A DNA stretch of 64,000 bases from Dimorphilus gyrociliatus (taxonomy: Eukaryota > Annelida > Polychaeta > Dinophilidae): positions 69,501 through 133,500 of the forward strand of contig CAJFCJ010000001.1 of assembly GCA_904063045.1 (NCBI GenBank). The letters are read 5' to 3'. Under the pieces are notes generated by a model. The model made no database searches and was not told where the DNA came from. It saw nothing but the letters and a program-made list of their open reading frames with translations. Made by a program: the position numbers and the translations under genes. Shown in pieces: positions 35,331 through 46,933 of this stretch. Position 1 is the stretch's first letter; each line of letters starts with the position of its first letter.

Positions 35331-38300
35331 ATGAAAAGCTATATTTTATTTGTATGTTTTTTTTACTTTAATGCATTATCCGTTGCAGCAACAGAGAGAG
35401 AGGTAAAACAGGAGAAAAGCATATACAAATGACATAGCAAAATATATTTAATTATATTTCATGCAGATAGAAATCCGCACTTTTAATTGTTCAAAATTCA
35501 ATGAAGAATTATCTATAAACAAAAACAGGATCAGCAAACACCTCAATCTAGTTTACTATCGTTTAGAAGGCAAAATATCTGACGACGTAGTCCACTTCCT
35601 ATTAGGAACAATTGGTTTGTATTTGGCACCAGCTAAACTACTTCTAGACACTTAATTTTACTAGTGAACAAAAAACAAAAGATTACAAGACTTGAAAACA
35701 CAAGTATCAGACAGAATAATCAAGTGCCATAAGCTTATAATATAGAATGATATATGCTATTTTAATAACAATTATTAGTAATAACTTATCTGTATTATCT
35801 ATATCTCAAAATTTTAAATCTTCAATTCTAAATAGGGAAACCAAGTGTACTGGTAATAAGAACAAATGGTCGACGTGATTGGTTAAACGTAAATTGCTCC
35901 AAATTATTAAATTCTACTGATACTGCGGGAGCAATTTATTTTCCTAATAAAAGTAAAGAGGGTATACTTAATAACTATGGCTTCCAATTTAATAAGGTAA
36001 ATAAATATTAAATGGTTATTTAAAACAATCTACCACTCAATTAACAGCTAATTAATCTCTCTTCCAATTTCTTAGTTAATAGAATATAACGACGTGAGCG
36101 ATAGAGCAGACTTAAAGTATGCAGAGAAACATTATAACTATAGCTCAGATTTTTGGAATATATGGCCAATGGAAGATTTTGAATGGGACAACAGTTTCAA
36201 CTTGACTAAAAATAATAGTAAAGAATTTATTCTTAGAATTTCTAAGTCTGAAAAACTGAACTTTACTCGAAATGGAAATATAGAAATTAAGGTAAACTAA
36301 TATAATCTAACAAACAAAAAAAAAAGAACCAAAACCAGACAGACGGTAAGAATCGTCGAATAAGAAGTTTCTTTTTTTGTGTTTTGATTATTTAAAAAAA
36401 AAAGAAAGAAAGAAAAAAGAGATTACAATAATAGCTAACAGATTATTATGATCATAAATACGAGAACATTGCTTTTGCAATGATGTAAAAATTACCGGAA
36501 GAGAGAATCGAGAGTGTGCTTTTTAATTATCTACACAGCAGTTTTCATCTTTTATTATTTTCCCGTAAAAAATTTTTTTCTACATTGTAAATTTGTTCCC
36601 TTTCGAGAAAGATTGTAGTACTTTACATATATCATATATGCGTACACATACATTGTTACATTTATAATCTAATACTGACAAATCATATGTTAAGGAATAA
36701 TTAAAAAATAGATATAATAGAATATTTATTTTATATTTTTAGGAATAATCTTATATAAATATTTAAAAAGAATTTCTAGTGCTCAAGACTAAAGATAGAA
36801 CTGTAAATTCTATGATAAGATGTTGAAAGAGATAAACAAATAAATAAGTATAAGAAAAACAGGCGTTAATTCCTATAAAGATAAGGGCTAAATCGATCAT
36901 TTGTCAGCAATAAAAAGAAAGACATCGTGTCTCATATTGAAAAGTATTTTTTTTCCCAGATATTTTCCAATTAATCCTAACGACACCCTTATTATAGAAA
37001 ATTGCAGTAAGGTAAAAAAGAGAAGAAAGAAAGAGAAGTAATTCAGGAGTGGTTCCCCAGACTACCAATTAATACGCTTGTAGAAATTTTTTATCAAGTC
37101 TTATTTGACTTTTATAATGCAATTGTCGTTTAATTATTCTTATAATGTATGAATTTTTTTCGAAGAAGACCTTTAGTTGTAGAACTTTGGTTTTTATCTT
37201 GAGCTGTATGGGAAATTTTTTAGCAACTGTAGGAGAGGATGTCATAATACCTATCTAACAACTTATATGTATATACAAATGAAGTAAACGTGTCTTTATA
37301 CCATTTTAATTTTCAATTAAACAGCAAAAGACTGTCTATAATATACAGTATATGATATACTTTTTAAATGGAAATATTAAATATATATCGTGATCTATTA
37401 TGATTCTTTTCATTTCTTTTTTTCAGATTAGATTTTATAAGTTTACAGTTTCTTTCCTTTTTTCTAACAGTTTCATTTCCGGCAAACAAGTTGCAGAAAT
37501 GATGATCTTCCTGGACTTCAATTTACGAGCAATAATACGCAATTTGATTTTGTATTGAATAACCTCAAACCATCTTTTAAAAATTCTCGCTTTGCTGTTG
37601 AACTTGAATCAATCTTTGAATCTAAACTGTCATCTAAATCGATTTTAATGAATTATATTGACGATGAACATTCACCTGGTGTATTTTCTATGAAAAATTG
37701 GTTTACCCCTTTTTTGAAAACGTCAGAAGCTGGTTATATACAATATAAGCCGGTTGCCTATACAAAGATAAAAAGGGAAAGGAAGACTTCGACCAAAGTC
37801 TTTGATTATGGTGTAAATAAAGTGAATGATGTTGCTATGAATGAAGCCGATGTTATATTTTACTCATACTTTGGCAATTGTATTAGTGGAGATACGTGTT
37901 CGATGAATAGAGAGAATGTGTCATTTGGTATTTCGAAAGATAAATTTTACGCCCTTACGAATTTCACTTCATGGTAAGCAAATGATTTTCTATTATCTTT
38001 TTTTAGACTATTCATTTATCCTTCGTATTTCTCTCCTTCCTCTTTCTATTTTATAAGTTCTTCTTTATTAAGATAAGCTTCGAGTTCTTAAATAACCTTG
38101 AACTTTATTTGAGTGCAAGTTATAGACAAACTGTCTTTTTCGAATACGACAAGTTTGGTAATTATTTTTTCTTAGGTATAATACCCAAATGAACAGACTT
38201 TTTTCCTTATTTTTTCTTTCAAAATAACAAAAGTGTACCTTTCTCTTTTGTTATAATGTAACTTTTTCCTATATACAGTATATATATGCTGTATATACAT

Positions 38301-41088
38301 ATGTATGTATGTATGTGTGTGTGTGTGTGTGTGTGCTCTTTTTTCTCCTTTTTTATGCATTTTATAGTTACCTATTCATCCAACAGAATATATACTTTTT
38401 GATGTAACTACTCAGCAATCTAACTAAAATAGATGTAGCTAATAATCTAAGTTACAGATTTATTGTTGTAATACGGACCACTTTGTAACGTCGTGTTTAA
38501 AGTTAATTGGGTTAGAGGTAGTTTCATGCTAATTTTTGCTTTATAAAATATGAAGTGTAAAAAAAATTTTAAATGGAAAATTAGTCAAATAGATTGGTGG
38601 TAAAATATGACGTAGATCATTTATAAACACGATATCGATTGCCACTTCCGGTAACTTTTACGTCAGCGTACGGTGTCAATTACGTACACGCTGAAAATCT
38701 TGTTACTGCGTTGACACATTTTTTTTATCATTAAATATCTTTTTTTCTTATTCTTAAACATTTCATTTAAAACGAGAAGAAAATGACTAAGTGCTCTCTC
38801 TCCCTCTCTTCTAGTCATAAAGAGAAATATTATATAATAATTCATATATTCTTACATTTCCAGAACTAAATATTTAGATTAATTACTCTATCTATGAATA
38901 TATCATTAAGTGAATGAGATGAAAGGTTTGTCAAATATACGTATTCTCATATGTTTAGGATTTTTTTGCCCTGAAAATCATTAAGCAAAAGTTAAGGCTC
39001 TATGACATTATGAAGGTATTCTTCCTCCCCCTAGGGACAATTATCATATGCCACATACGTAAATTACCTCAAACGTCTAAGGTTATAAATCTAGTCAATG
39101 ATAGTTGGTTTGTTTAGGTTATAACGTGATGAAAAACCATCTATGAATTCTAAGCTGATTAATTTCTTTTGTACTTAAAAACAGCTCAATAAGTTCGTAT
39201 AAAAAAATGTCATGCCAAATAAGAAATAGTTGACAGCGTTATTTTATCTATTTTTAATTTATCTTAAGTATTACTATTTAGAATTTGTAGTAAAAATTTA
39301 TTATATAATCGTTGATCAACAAATTTTAGTAGACAAGAAATAATTTTATAATTTTTCCTCTCTGTTAAGAAAAAAGGCACAATTTTCTTTTCCCCCTCCC
39401 TCCCTCCCCTGCCCTTCCCCCGCATCAATCTCTTTGTGCCTGTCTATCAGTAAATATATATAGCGTGCGCTGTAAAAATATAGTGAATATATATATATAT
39501 GTGTATACATGCATATAGTATATACGTATCCATATGCTGTATATATATTTTTATTTATTTATCTATTTTTGTTGATAAATGTGAGCTCGCGTATTTTATA
39601 AAGCAATAGAAATAGATACCTTTTTGCCTATATCGCTCTCTTTCACTTATTCATATATTAGTACGACAGCAGGAGATACGAGTACAAAGCCAACTGATTC
39701 TGATGTCAGTTACCTTCTCTCGCCCATTCTTTTTCTTTTCTAACGACCTCTTAATAAGGAGAAGAAGTAAATTTTGAAAGATTCTCTTTTCTTAAACTAA
39801 TAAAAAGGAAATTTCCTGTCTTTTTGTTATACAGAATTTCTAACAATTAGAAATATTAGTGGTTGTAGCAATAATTGTTGTTAATTCTGAATAATTTCTT
39901 TTACTGGTTGATAAACAATATCTTTGTTGACGGGAAATTAATTTCCTTTGATCCTTTCATATATACTTCTATCCATTCATTGGCGATGTAAATGGTTTGT
40001 AACTGGTTACCTACCTAACATCTCTTATTCCAAAGGATGTGTATATAAAAGTTAACGTTATGAATAGGAAAATTCTGTTTTCCATATAGAGAATTTTCTT
40101 ATTAATGTATTACAAACTACATATATTTTATACACTGTACATATATATAGTATATATGTAAATAAATATGTACAGTACATTTATCTTTATTTTATTCCTA
40201 TTTTCGAGTATTAGAAAATTGATCTCTTAAGTAAAATAAAAAGTAATAGAAAAGAAATAATACGTTGCAAGTTATTACAATTTTTATAATTAAAATATAA
40301 GAAAAAAAGTAACTGTTTTAGATTATATAGCGTTTATTTGAATATACAGTATATATACATTTATTGTAATTAAATTAATAAGGTTATATTGCGAGTATGA
40401 TAGAAAAATTATTTGGAATTTGTTTTTTAAGAGAACTTGAATATAATGAATTTAGTACTAAGGAGAATATTTTCTGATAGTTCGGTTTAAAAACATGAGG
40501 GAAAATCGGTAGAAATGAAGTGCATTATAAATGCAATAATAACGATATGTGGGTTTTTTTTAAGTAACATGATAATTATTGATCTTGATTTAATGTTTAT
40601 TATACCCTTTAGCTTTTGGATAAAATATCACCTTCTCGTCCCTTCGATTATTTATAATAAATCTAATAAGAAGATAGGAGAAGTTTAAAGATTCTCCTAG
40701 AAAAAGGTTAATTAGGGCAAACTTTTATTCTTACTTGTTAATATCCTCAATATTGGTAACAAACAAGTGATTTTGACATTTTATGACCTGTCACTTTGAA
40801 AATTTTAATTACTTTCCCTGAATTGAAACTTGTTGGCGTCATTGAACTGTTGTTCGACTTTTACACTGTCTATTTACAAACTCTTTAATTCATGTTTGCT
40901 TGTTTTTCAGGACTGCTTCTCTCGGCACTGGAAAGCCACCTGAAGACAACTTGTCCTTACTCGTTATATGCATCCTATCCCTTGGACTCGGAATACCATT
41001 TTTGCTTATTATAATAGGCATCATTATTGTCTGTGTGAGGCGTTATAGAAACTCAACGACACTCCACGAATACACGAGCATAAATTAA
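35331..41088 (+). CDS. GLMP: Glycosylated lysosomal membrane protein (GLMP)
   Basis: Type I lysosomal membrane protein; in vertebrates it partners the transporter MFSD1 and protects it from lysosomal proteases. Six exons join in frame to 425 aa (35331–35402, 35467–35614, 35836–35996, 36076–36291, 37471–37973, 40911–41088); human GLMP is 406 aa. Signal peptide is residues 1–19. The lumenal domain has many N-glycosylation sequons and family motifs: DDEHSPGVF and QYKPVAYT match the human IDDEYAPAVF and QWRPVAYS regions. One membrane helix (LLVICILSLGLGIPFLLIII) is followed by a short tail ending HEYTSIN; human ends SEYQSIN, a tyrosine lysosomal sorting signal. The last intron is about 2.9 kb. 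An extra 5' extension of exon 5 at 37427 is possible but would need a 23-bp intron. Confidence 0.92.
37974..40910 (+). other. Large last intron of GLMP
   Basis: 2.9 kb, much longer than neighbouring introns. It contains a TG repeat (38310–38334), several TATACAGTATATA motifs and a GC-richer island around 38625–38695 with an ETS-like CTTCCGG and a CRE-like TTACGTCA (38658–38665). No exon was found inside. Confidence 0.5.
38307..38334. repeat. TATG/TG microsatellite
   Basis: Three TATG units followed by about ten TG units, preceded by a TATACAGTATATA motif. Located in the last GLMP intron. Confidence 0.8.
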
Positions 41089-41135
41089 GACGACTAACGA
41101 TTTTCGTTGTTATTCGACAAGCGGTGTCTATTTTT

Positions 41136-41144
41136 AGATGGCGT
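41136..41144 (+). promoter_or_regulatory. CTCF-like site AGATGGCGT
   Basis: Lies in the 288-bp gap between the GLMP stop and the next gene, a place where a boundary element would make sense. Confidence 0.35.
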
Positions 41145-41300
41145 TCGTAGCGAGAGCGTCGCCGTATATATAAAAAACAGGTGACTGCTCAATGCGGGCC
41201 AGGAGACGGCAGCGTCTATATAGCTTTGCCGTTTCGGTCGAGATTCTTTTTTTAATTTACCAGCGCGTAAAAAAACACACCGAGTGACAATACGAAATCG

Positions 41301-41314
41301 GTTGCCATAGCGAC
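41301..41314. promoter_or_regulatory. RFX X-box-like GTTGCCATAGCGAC
   Basis: Differs at two bases from the consensus GTTGCCATGGCAAC: left half perfect, right half AGCGAC instead of RGYAAC. It lies 63 bp before the ATG of the two-TM gene within a CpG-containing leader. X-boxes drive ciliary genes in animals. Confidence 0.35.
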
Positions 41315-41376
41315 GGCGTACTGTAAAAGAGGTGACGTCGACGGCGTCACGTATAGGGAGAGAGAGAGAGTAGAGA

Positions 41377-43330
41377 ATGTTGAGCGATGAGAAGAGCGAG
41401 GCGTCGGAGAACGAAAGAGTAAACGTCAACCGGAAGTGGACATCGCTCGAAACGATGGGTCGATGCATGTTCCTCTGTTCGGTTGCCTTTTTCATAGCTG
41501 GAGTAACTGTGACAGTTTTCGGCTATACAGGAGTAGAGAAGAGCCACCAGACGACGCTAAAAATTTTGGGACCGGCGTGTCTGACCATGACGGTTGTTAT
41601 GTGGCTTCTTGGTTGTGCATTATCTAGAATGTGGAACTTAGAATGGAAAAGAAGACAGCAAGCATTCGAACTACGAGAGCGCGTTCACCTGCACGCTTAC
41701 GCCATGGATATACTCAACAATCCATCTTTACAAGTTCAAAATTTAGATCCAGTAATTAAACGTCAGCTGCTGCGTAAGCTACGTTCTCAGACTCCTGTTG
41801 ATTACTGTAAGTTTACATACTAATCGTTAGCATAGTAGACTTTTATTGTTCATATATACATCTATATATATTTATATATATATATGCTTGTATATATATT
41901 TGTTTCTCACTCAACAAGTTAATATGGATAGAACAAGCATATACCATATGCATTCCATTTCATGACATTTTCACTTAACACGTTTAGGGTTAATTGCATC
42001 GCTTCATATGCATAATTACACTGCACTAACATTAAACGAATTAACTCTCAAGAGACTAAGAAAAAAATCTCGATCCAACGACATTCCAATTCCAATAAAT
42101 ATTTAACAATATAGCTTTTCTTTCTTCCACTTAGCTAATTCCGACGTAGAAAGCGGCAGGTTTAAAAGAAAAGACTCAATAACTGGTCATTCCTGCAAGA
42201 GGAGATATAGCCAATTGACCTTCGATCGTCTTTCTCAACCAGACGAAAAGGATAGAACACCTTTAACAATTTATGAATGTCCGAAAGGAAAAGAGTTCGA
42301 ATTACCTGGAATTCAAATTAGTCGATTTGAAACATTTGATATAGAAGATCGACGGAGTAGCGTAGCATCTGGTTCTCGTCATTACATCGTAATTCATTCA
42401 GATCTTGGATCAGATTTGTCAAGACTATCATGTCCAAGTGATTATTCCCTTGGAGGATCTCGTCGTAGCTCACGAAGTAGAAGTTCTCGTGCTTCGTCTA
42501 ACGTTAGTTTTATAAGCTCACGAATTTGGGATTTTAGTCCAAGAGAGTCCGAGTGGGATACGGACGTTAGCTTAGGTAGTAGTTATTGTTCTCAAATTAG
42601 CATACATAGAGCTGACTGGGGAGGAGCCATCTGTGAGCATATCTGCGATGATCATGTTGTTCCATACCAACGAAAACTTTCTGTTTTAACCTTCAACGCG
42701 GGTTCTGGACCTCCAAGACGTCATTCGTCGCCGGCGACTGCTCGACGTCATTCAACACCAATGTTTAATGGTAGGAAATCTGAAGATGACCGAAAAAATA
42801 CGGACTCTTCATCAAAATATCGAACAACTTCTGAGGAAGATGCAGAGACGAGTAATTGGAATGAAGCTACAGACACTGACTGTACAGGTAGTGGACCTGC
42901 TATTTGTCGTTTACCTGCTAGAAGGTCAACTTTAAAACGAAATAATACAGACGATTCAGAGGTGGAGAGAAGAGTAGCAACCCTTTTGAGAGAAATCGAG
43001 TTGAGTGCTAGTGAAAGTGTTGACGAGTCAAAAATTTATAGCGTGTCCAGCGAATGTGAATGTTCTGCTCCAATTTCCCGTCCCCGTGTCGAAGTAAGGG
43101 AATGCGAAACTCAAACGGCTGGGGCACAGGACGAAGCGTCCGGAACTTCACAGGAAAGTAGGGTTGGTGCGCTTTTACGAAAGACTCATATTCCAGCCTT
43201 TCTTTCCGGGCTTTCTCGGAGATCTCAACGGCAGCCCAGAAGGGCATATAATTATCAGACTGTACCGGCCAACGATCAATTAGGCCGAACACCTCCACCA
43301 GCCTACGAGGATATTATGAAAGACGGATAA
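41377..43330 (+). CDS. Two-pass membrane protein with PPxY tail, 541 aa
   Basis: Two exons (41377–41806, 42135–43330; phase 1). Residues about 27–51 (MFLCSVAFFIAGVTVTVFGY) and 62–83 (LGPACLTMTVVMWLLGCAL) are membrane helices separated by a short loop, making a small hairpin near the N-terminus. A basic juxtamembrane helix (WKRRQQAFELRERVHLHAYA) follows. The remaining 400 residues are a cytoplasmic tail rich in Ser, Arg and Glu, with an Arg/Ser block (SRRSSRSRSSRASS). The C-terminus carries PPPAY, a PPxY motif recognised by WW domains such as those of NEDD4-type ubiquitin ligases. The hairpin followed by a long tail recalls TMEM200 proteins, but similarity is weak. Function unknown. It starts only 288 bp after GLMP. 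Confidence 0.75.
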
Positions 43331-43518
43331 TTTTTATTATATGTATATACTAATATACTTTTACATTTAGATACGGATATTTATAATAGTATGCATGTGC
43401 ATACAGTATATACTATATATTAAAATATATATATATATTCTTATATATACATTTAAATATGTTGTATATATCTTTATATCTTCTCATAATGTACATTTTT
43501 GAGTGTATCGCGATATTA

Positions 43519-43527
43519 CTGCCATCT
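43519..43527 (-). promoter_or_regulatory. CTCF-like site CCAGATGGCAG
   Basis: The reverse strand reads CGCCAGATGGCAG, a very close match to the vertebrate CTCF core. It lies 190 bp after the two-TM gene. Confidence 0.4.
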
Positions 43528-44189
43528 GGCGTGAGGAAAATTGCTTTCTTCGAAAAGCTTTACAACAGGTTTATAGGTTTAATAAACCGATTATTCACAT
43601 GCTATTGTATCTGTAAAAGCTAGCCTTTTGTCGGAGCATAATCAATGGATACTATCAATAACATTACCTATGCTAATTATAGAACTATAGAGCTTATTGG
43701 GCATAAAATAGGAGATGAGAAAGAGTCAACGGGTGCGATACAAGGGCAAGGATAGTTAAAAATAATATGAATGAGAACTAAGAGGCCAGAACCATGAAAG
43801 TCTTGATAAACATTTAAACATAGAACTGAGTGCAGAAAAACAGTTTGGGAGTTATATACGTCGAGTATCCAAAAAAACAAGATATCGAGAATAAATCGGG
43901 TGTTAGAAAAGCAAATAGCGTGGGAGTGAGAAAAAGAATATGCGAAATGAAAGAAGCAAATTAGAGCAAATGTGGAAAGAGGTAGGAAAGAAATTTGAAA
44001 GGAAGAGACAGTTTAAAAGAATGGAATTGAGGGATAGACGAAGAAAATCTTGTAAACAAAATGTAAGAGAATAGAATGATTAGTAAAAATGAACTAAAAG
44101 ACGACAAAAAACACCTCTTTCTTTTAAAAGTATTTCCAAGTAATACATTGGGTACAATTTGTTCTTTTTAAAGATACAAAAAATGAGAG

Positions 44190-44285
44190 GGAATGAGAGA
44201 GAGAGAGAGAAAAAGAGAACAGATGAATGAAAATATATATATATATATATAGAAAGAGAGAGAAAGAAAGAGAGATGGACAGATA
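44190..44285. repeat. GA and TA simple repeats
   Basis: Runs of GA, then alternating TA, then GA/GAAA units in about 95 bp. Confidence 0.75.
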
Positions 44286-44602
44286 GAAAGATAAAGAATA
44301 ATAGGATATAAGAAACATTTTCCTATAAACTTTTAATAACATAATTAATGATACTGGAAATTTAATTACTATAATGCCTACGATTGTTAAACGTGTAGCA
44401 GTTCTCAAAACGAAAATACATTGTTACTAGCCATAGCAAAAATCCCACAAATTTTTCCTTAATAAGCATAAAAAACAGAAAATAGGCCATTTTTTCTGTT
44501 TACCGCTCACGTGATAAATACTTTTATTTATTTTAGAAGCAGTTTCGATACTAAAATCGAACCTTCCGCTTAAATTTTGATATTATTTTTTTCTGATCAG
44601 CA

Positions 44603-45601
44603 ATGTATCAACCACAAGGTTTTATTCAATAACTAATAACTAATGTCTAATATTTTCTTCTTAAATTATCGCTCTGTATTTCCGCCTGAGCCTTATCTAA
44701 CGAAAAATGCTTTTCAGGTCATACAAGGCCATCTTGTTGGGTTAGGTCGAATAATGGATCCATCCCCCCAAATGCCGTTGTAGCTGGAAATGATACTAGC
44801 GGAGAGACACTTTTTGTTGGAAGGGCGTGGTATAATCAAGTTAGCAACTTTCTCCCGGGTAAATATAAATAAGTGCACTTTTTACGGATATTTTCATCTT
44901 TATAAGAGAGGGAACAGAATTCATATCGTGATTAGAAGCTATTTTCACACAGCTTTTTAAATCTTACATCCAATAGCTATTATAGAAAAAGACTAGATTT
45001 TTAACATTTTTATCAACGTTATTGATTTTACAACTTGATACTCCAAGATAAAGAAATTTTTTTTTTATAGTTTTGTGGAATATGGTCATTTTAGTGAGGT
45101 TCTACTTTCCACCCTTTTTGTTATCTGACCATATCACATCAAAATTATGATTTGAAAAGTCTTAAAGTACATATGTTCCTGTTGTGTTTGTTTTAATATG
45201 ACCTCTGTATATATAATAGCATATCAAGTATCTATTGTACTTTTACATACTGCTTTTTTTACTTATTCTAATTAGGTAAGATTGTACCTTCCCATGGCGT
45301 TTGCTATGTTCCGTTTGGAGGAAAAGAGATTGGGATTAGTGAATACGAAGTACTTACTCAAAGTCCACATGTTATTTATGATTGGATATCTGCTGAAAAT
45401 GGGCAAATACCTGCTGGTGCAATAATTGGGAATAGAAAAGAGAATGGAAAAAACGATTTCATTGGAAGAGTTTTTCATCAAGGAGGAAAAATTCCTGGCA
45501 AAATTCATGTAGACCACAAATGCCTTTATTATTCGTATGCTGGAAAGGAATTATCATCAAAAGTTTATGAAGTTTTAGTTTGTAGAATGATCGATGTTTA
45601 G
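44603..45601 (+). CDS. DM9-repeat protein, 160 aa
   Basis: Three exons (44603–44618, 44718–44858, 45276–45601; phases 1 and 1). Two DM9 repeats fill the protein: the first has WVRSNNGSIPPNAVVAGNDT and ETLFVGRAWYN, the second DWISAENGQIPAGAIIGNRK and DFIGRVFHQGGKIPGK. DM9 (DUF3421) proteins of about 140–160 aa occur in insects, molluscs and other invertebrates; an oyster member is a mannose-binding lectin in immunity, and the mosquito PRS1 protein marks responses to infection. There is no signal peptide, as is usual for this family. The tiny first exon (MYQPQG) is my best choice for the start but rests only on phase and a donor site. Function here is inferred as sugar recognition or stress response. 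Confidence 0.85.
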
Positions 45602-46557
45602 AGAGTGAAGAAAAAAAGAAGGCACGAAATGTGAAAGTCACGCATAAGATACGATTAAAGATAATTCTTTTCTCTTAATACAGCAAAAGAATAAGACATA
45701 CATGCCAAAACAATAAAATTACTAGAATTAAATATAGTTTATATTCTCTCTTGTTTTGTTCTAATAACTAAAAATCGAATGATTCAAAAATAGAAGAATT
45801 TATGTAAAGTATATTAAGAATTTAGATAGAATTAAAAGAAAGAAAGAAAATATGCTTCTTTATTGTAGAGCAATTCGTTATTTCTTTCTGACACGGAAAG
45901 CCTTAGAAAGTACAAATTTACAGTCTTTGAAAGTATTCTCTAATCGGTAAGCAGCCAATATGAGTAAACTTTTTCTACGTAAACAACGAAAAATTCTTTT
46001 AGTATTGTTTTTTTCCAGTCTAAATAAAATATATTAGAGGAAAGAAATTGACTTAAAAAAAGCAAAAATGTCAATTTACAATGGTACCATAAACAGAAAT
46101 TATTTATGTATAAATGTATACTCGTATAATTGATTTCGTTAAAGATTTTGCAGATAGAGTAGTTATCTTTTACATATTAAAGGAGTAAAACTATTTTTAG
46201 TTAAAAGTTATTCTATTTAAGTTTTCTTTTTTTTTTGTATTTTATAAAATTATCTGTTTTTAGACACTAAAGCACTCGGTAGCATTTGCTACGTAGGAAG
46301 ATTATCATCCGATCATAAGAATTCTCTTATATTTCACAATATGTTCCATAAGTAATTCGTTATTGTTACAATGCGAATACATTTTTCTCTTATGTTTTCT
46401 TTTTTTTCTAGCAACTTTTTTTTTTACATACGTAATTGAAAGGAAAAAAAAAATAAATGGAAGAGAAAATATCTTCCTAGAGGACACGGAATTGAAAGAA
46501 AAAGAAAAGTAGAATGACAAAAGAAACTGGCATTTTTCTGAGATAAAAATAAAGAAT
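45602..46557. other. Intergenic, DM9 gene to small minus-strand gene
   Basis: No coding signal. AT-rich with long T and A runs. The open frame overlapping 46305–46676 on the minus strand is mostly low complexity. Confidence 0.6.
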
Positions 46558-46933
46558 TTAATAAAACCACTTATGTTTTTCAAGATAATCAAAATTAGTG
46601 CCCAAAGAAACAGGTGGATGGCATCGATTCTTACATCCTGGATATATAGGCTGATTGTAGCCCTGGTAACCCTCAAGATATTTGCTTCTGCTTATTTTTT
46701 CTAACGTTGAAATATTATTTACTTTATTTTTGTTTGGAAAGAAGGAAAGAGAAGGTTTGTATAAAAGGAAAAAAAGGTCATTTTACCATTAGCGATCAGA
46801 TACTGAACATTTTGTTAACATTGCAAGAACCTAATATAGTGCGTAACAAAATGAATTAGGTTAAATTTCAAAAGTTTTTCCCCTTTACAAGAGATTTTTG
46901 ACCAACAAACCTTAATTTAATCTTCTCGTCCAT
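46558..46933 (-). CDS. Possible small protein, 50 aa, unrecognised
   Basis: Two minus-strand exons (46911–46933, 46558–46687) join at phase 2 to 50 aa. Exon 1 begins ATGGACGAG. Exon 2 encodes a non-repetitive, tyrosine- and proline-rich sequence (YLEGYQGYNQPIYPGCKNRC, then HPPVSLGTNFDYLEKHKWFY) that stands out from the low-complexity DNA around it. There is no membrane segment or signal peptide. Short Gly-Tyr-Pro proteins of this look include axonemal microtubule inner proteins, but I cannot assign it. A longer N-terminus from an upstream exon is possible. Confidence is limited by the small size. Confidence 0.35.

Larger units (their letters stand above)
43331..44602. other. Intergenic, two-TM gene to DM9 gene
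   Basis: AT-rich, with a TATACAGTATATA motif near 43403, a CTCF-like site at 43519–43527 and purine-rich GA/AT repeats at about 44190–44285. The minus-strand frame at 44124–44408 is the translation of these repeats and is not a gene. Confidence 0.6.

Noticed and set aside
37427-37470. Extra 5' part of GLMP exon 5 (IRFYKFT)
   Set aside because: It would need a 23-bp intron. The simpler acceptor at 37471 keeps frame, although the added residues fit the family loosely.
44124-44408. Minus-strand frame of 94 codons
   Set aside because: It is the translation of GA and TA simple repeats.
46305-46676. Minus-strand frame of 123 codons
   Set aside because: Mostly Phe/Ser/Lys low complexity. A different frame in the same place gives a more credible small exon.
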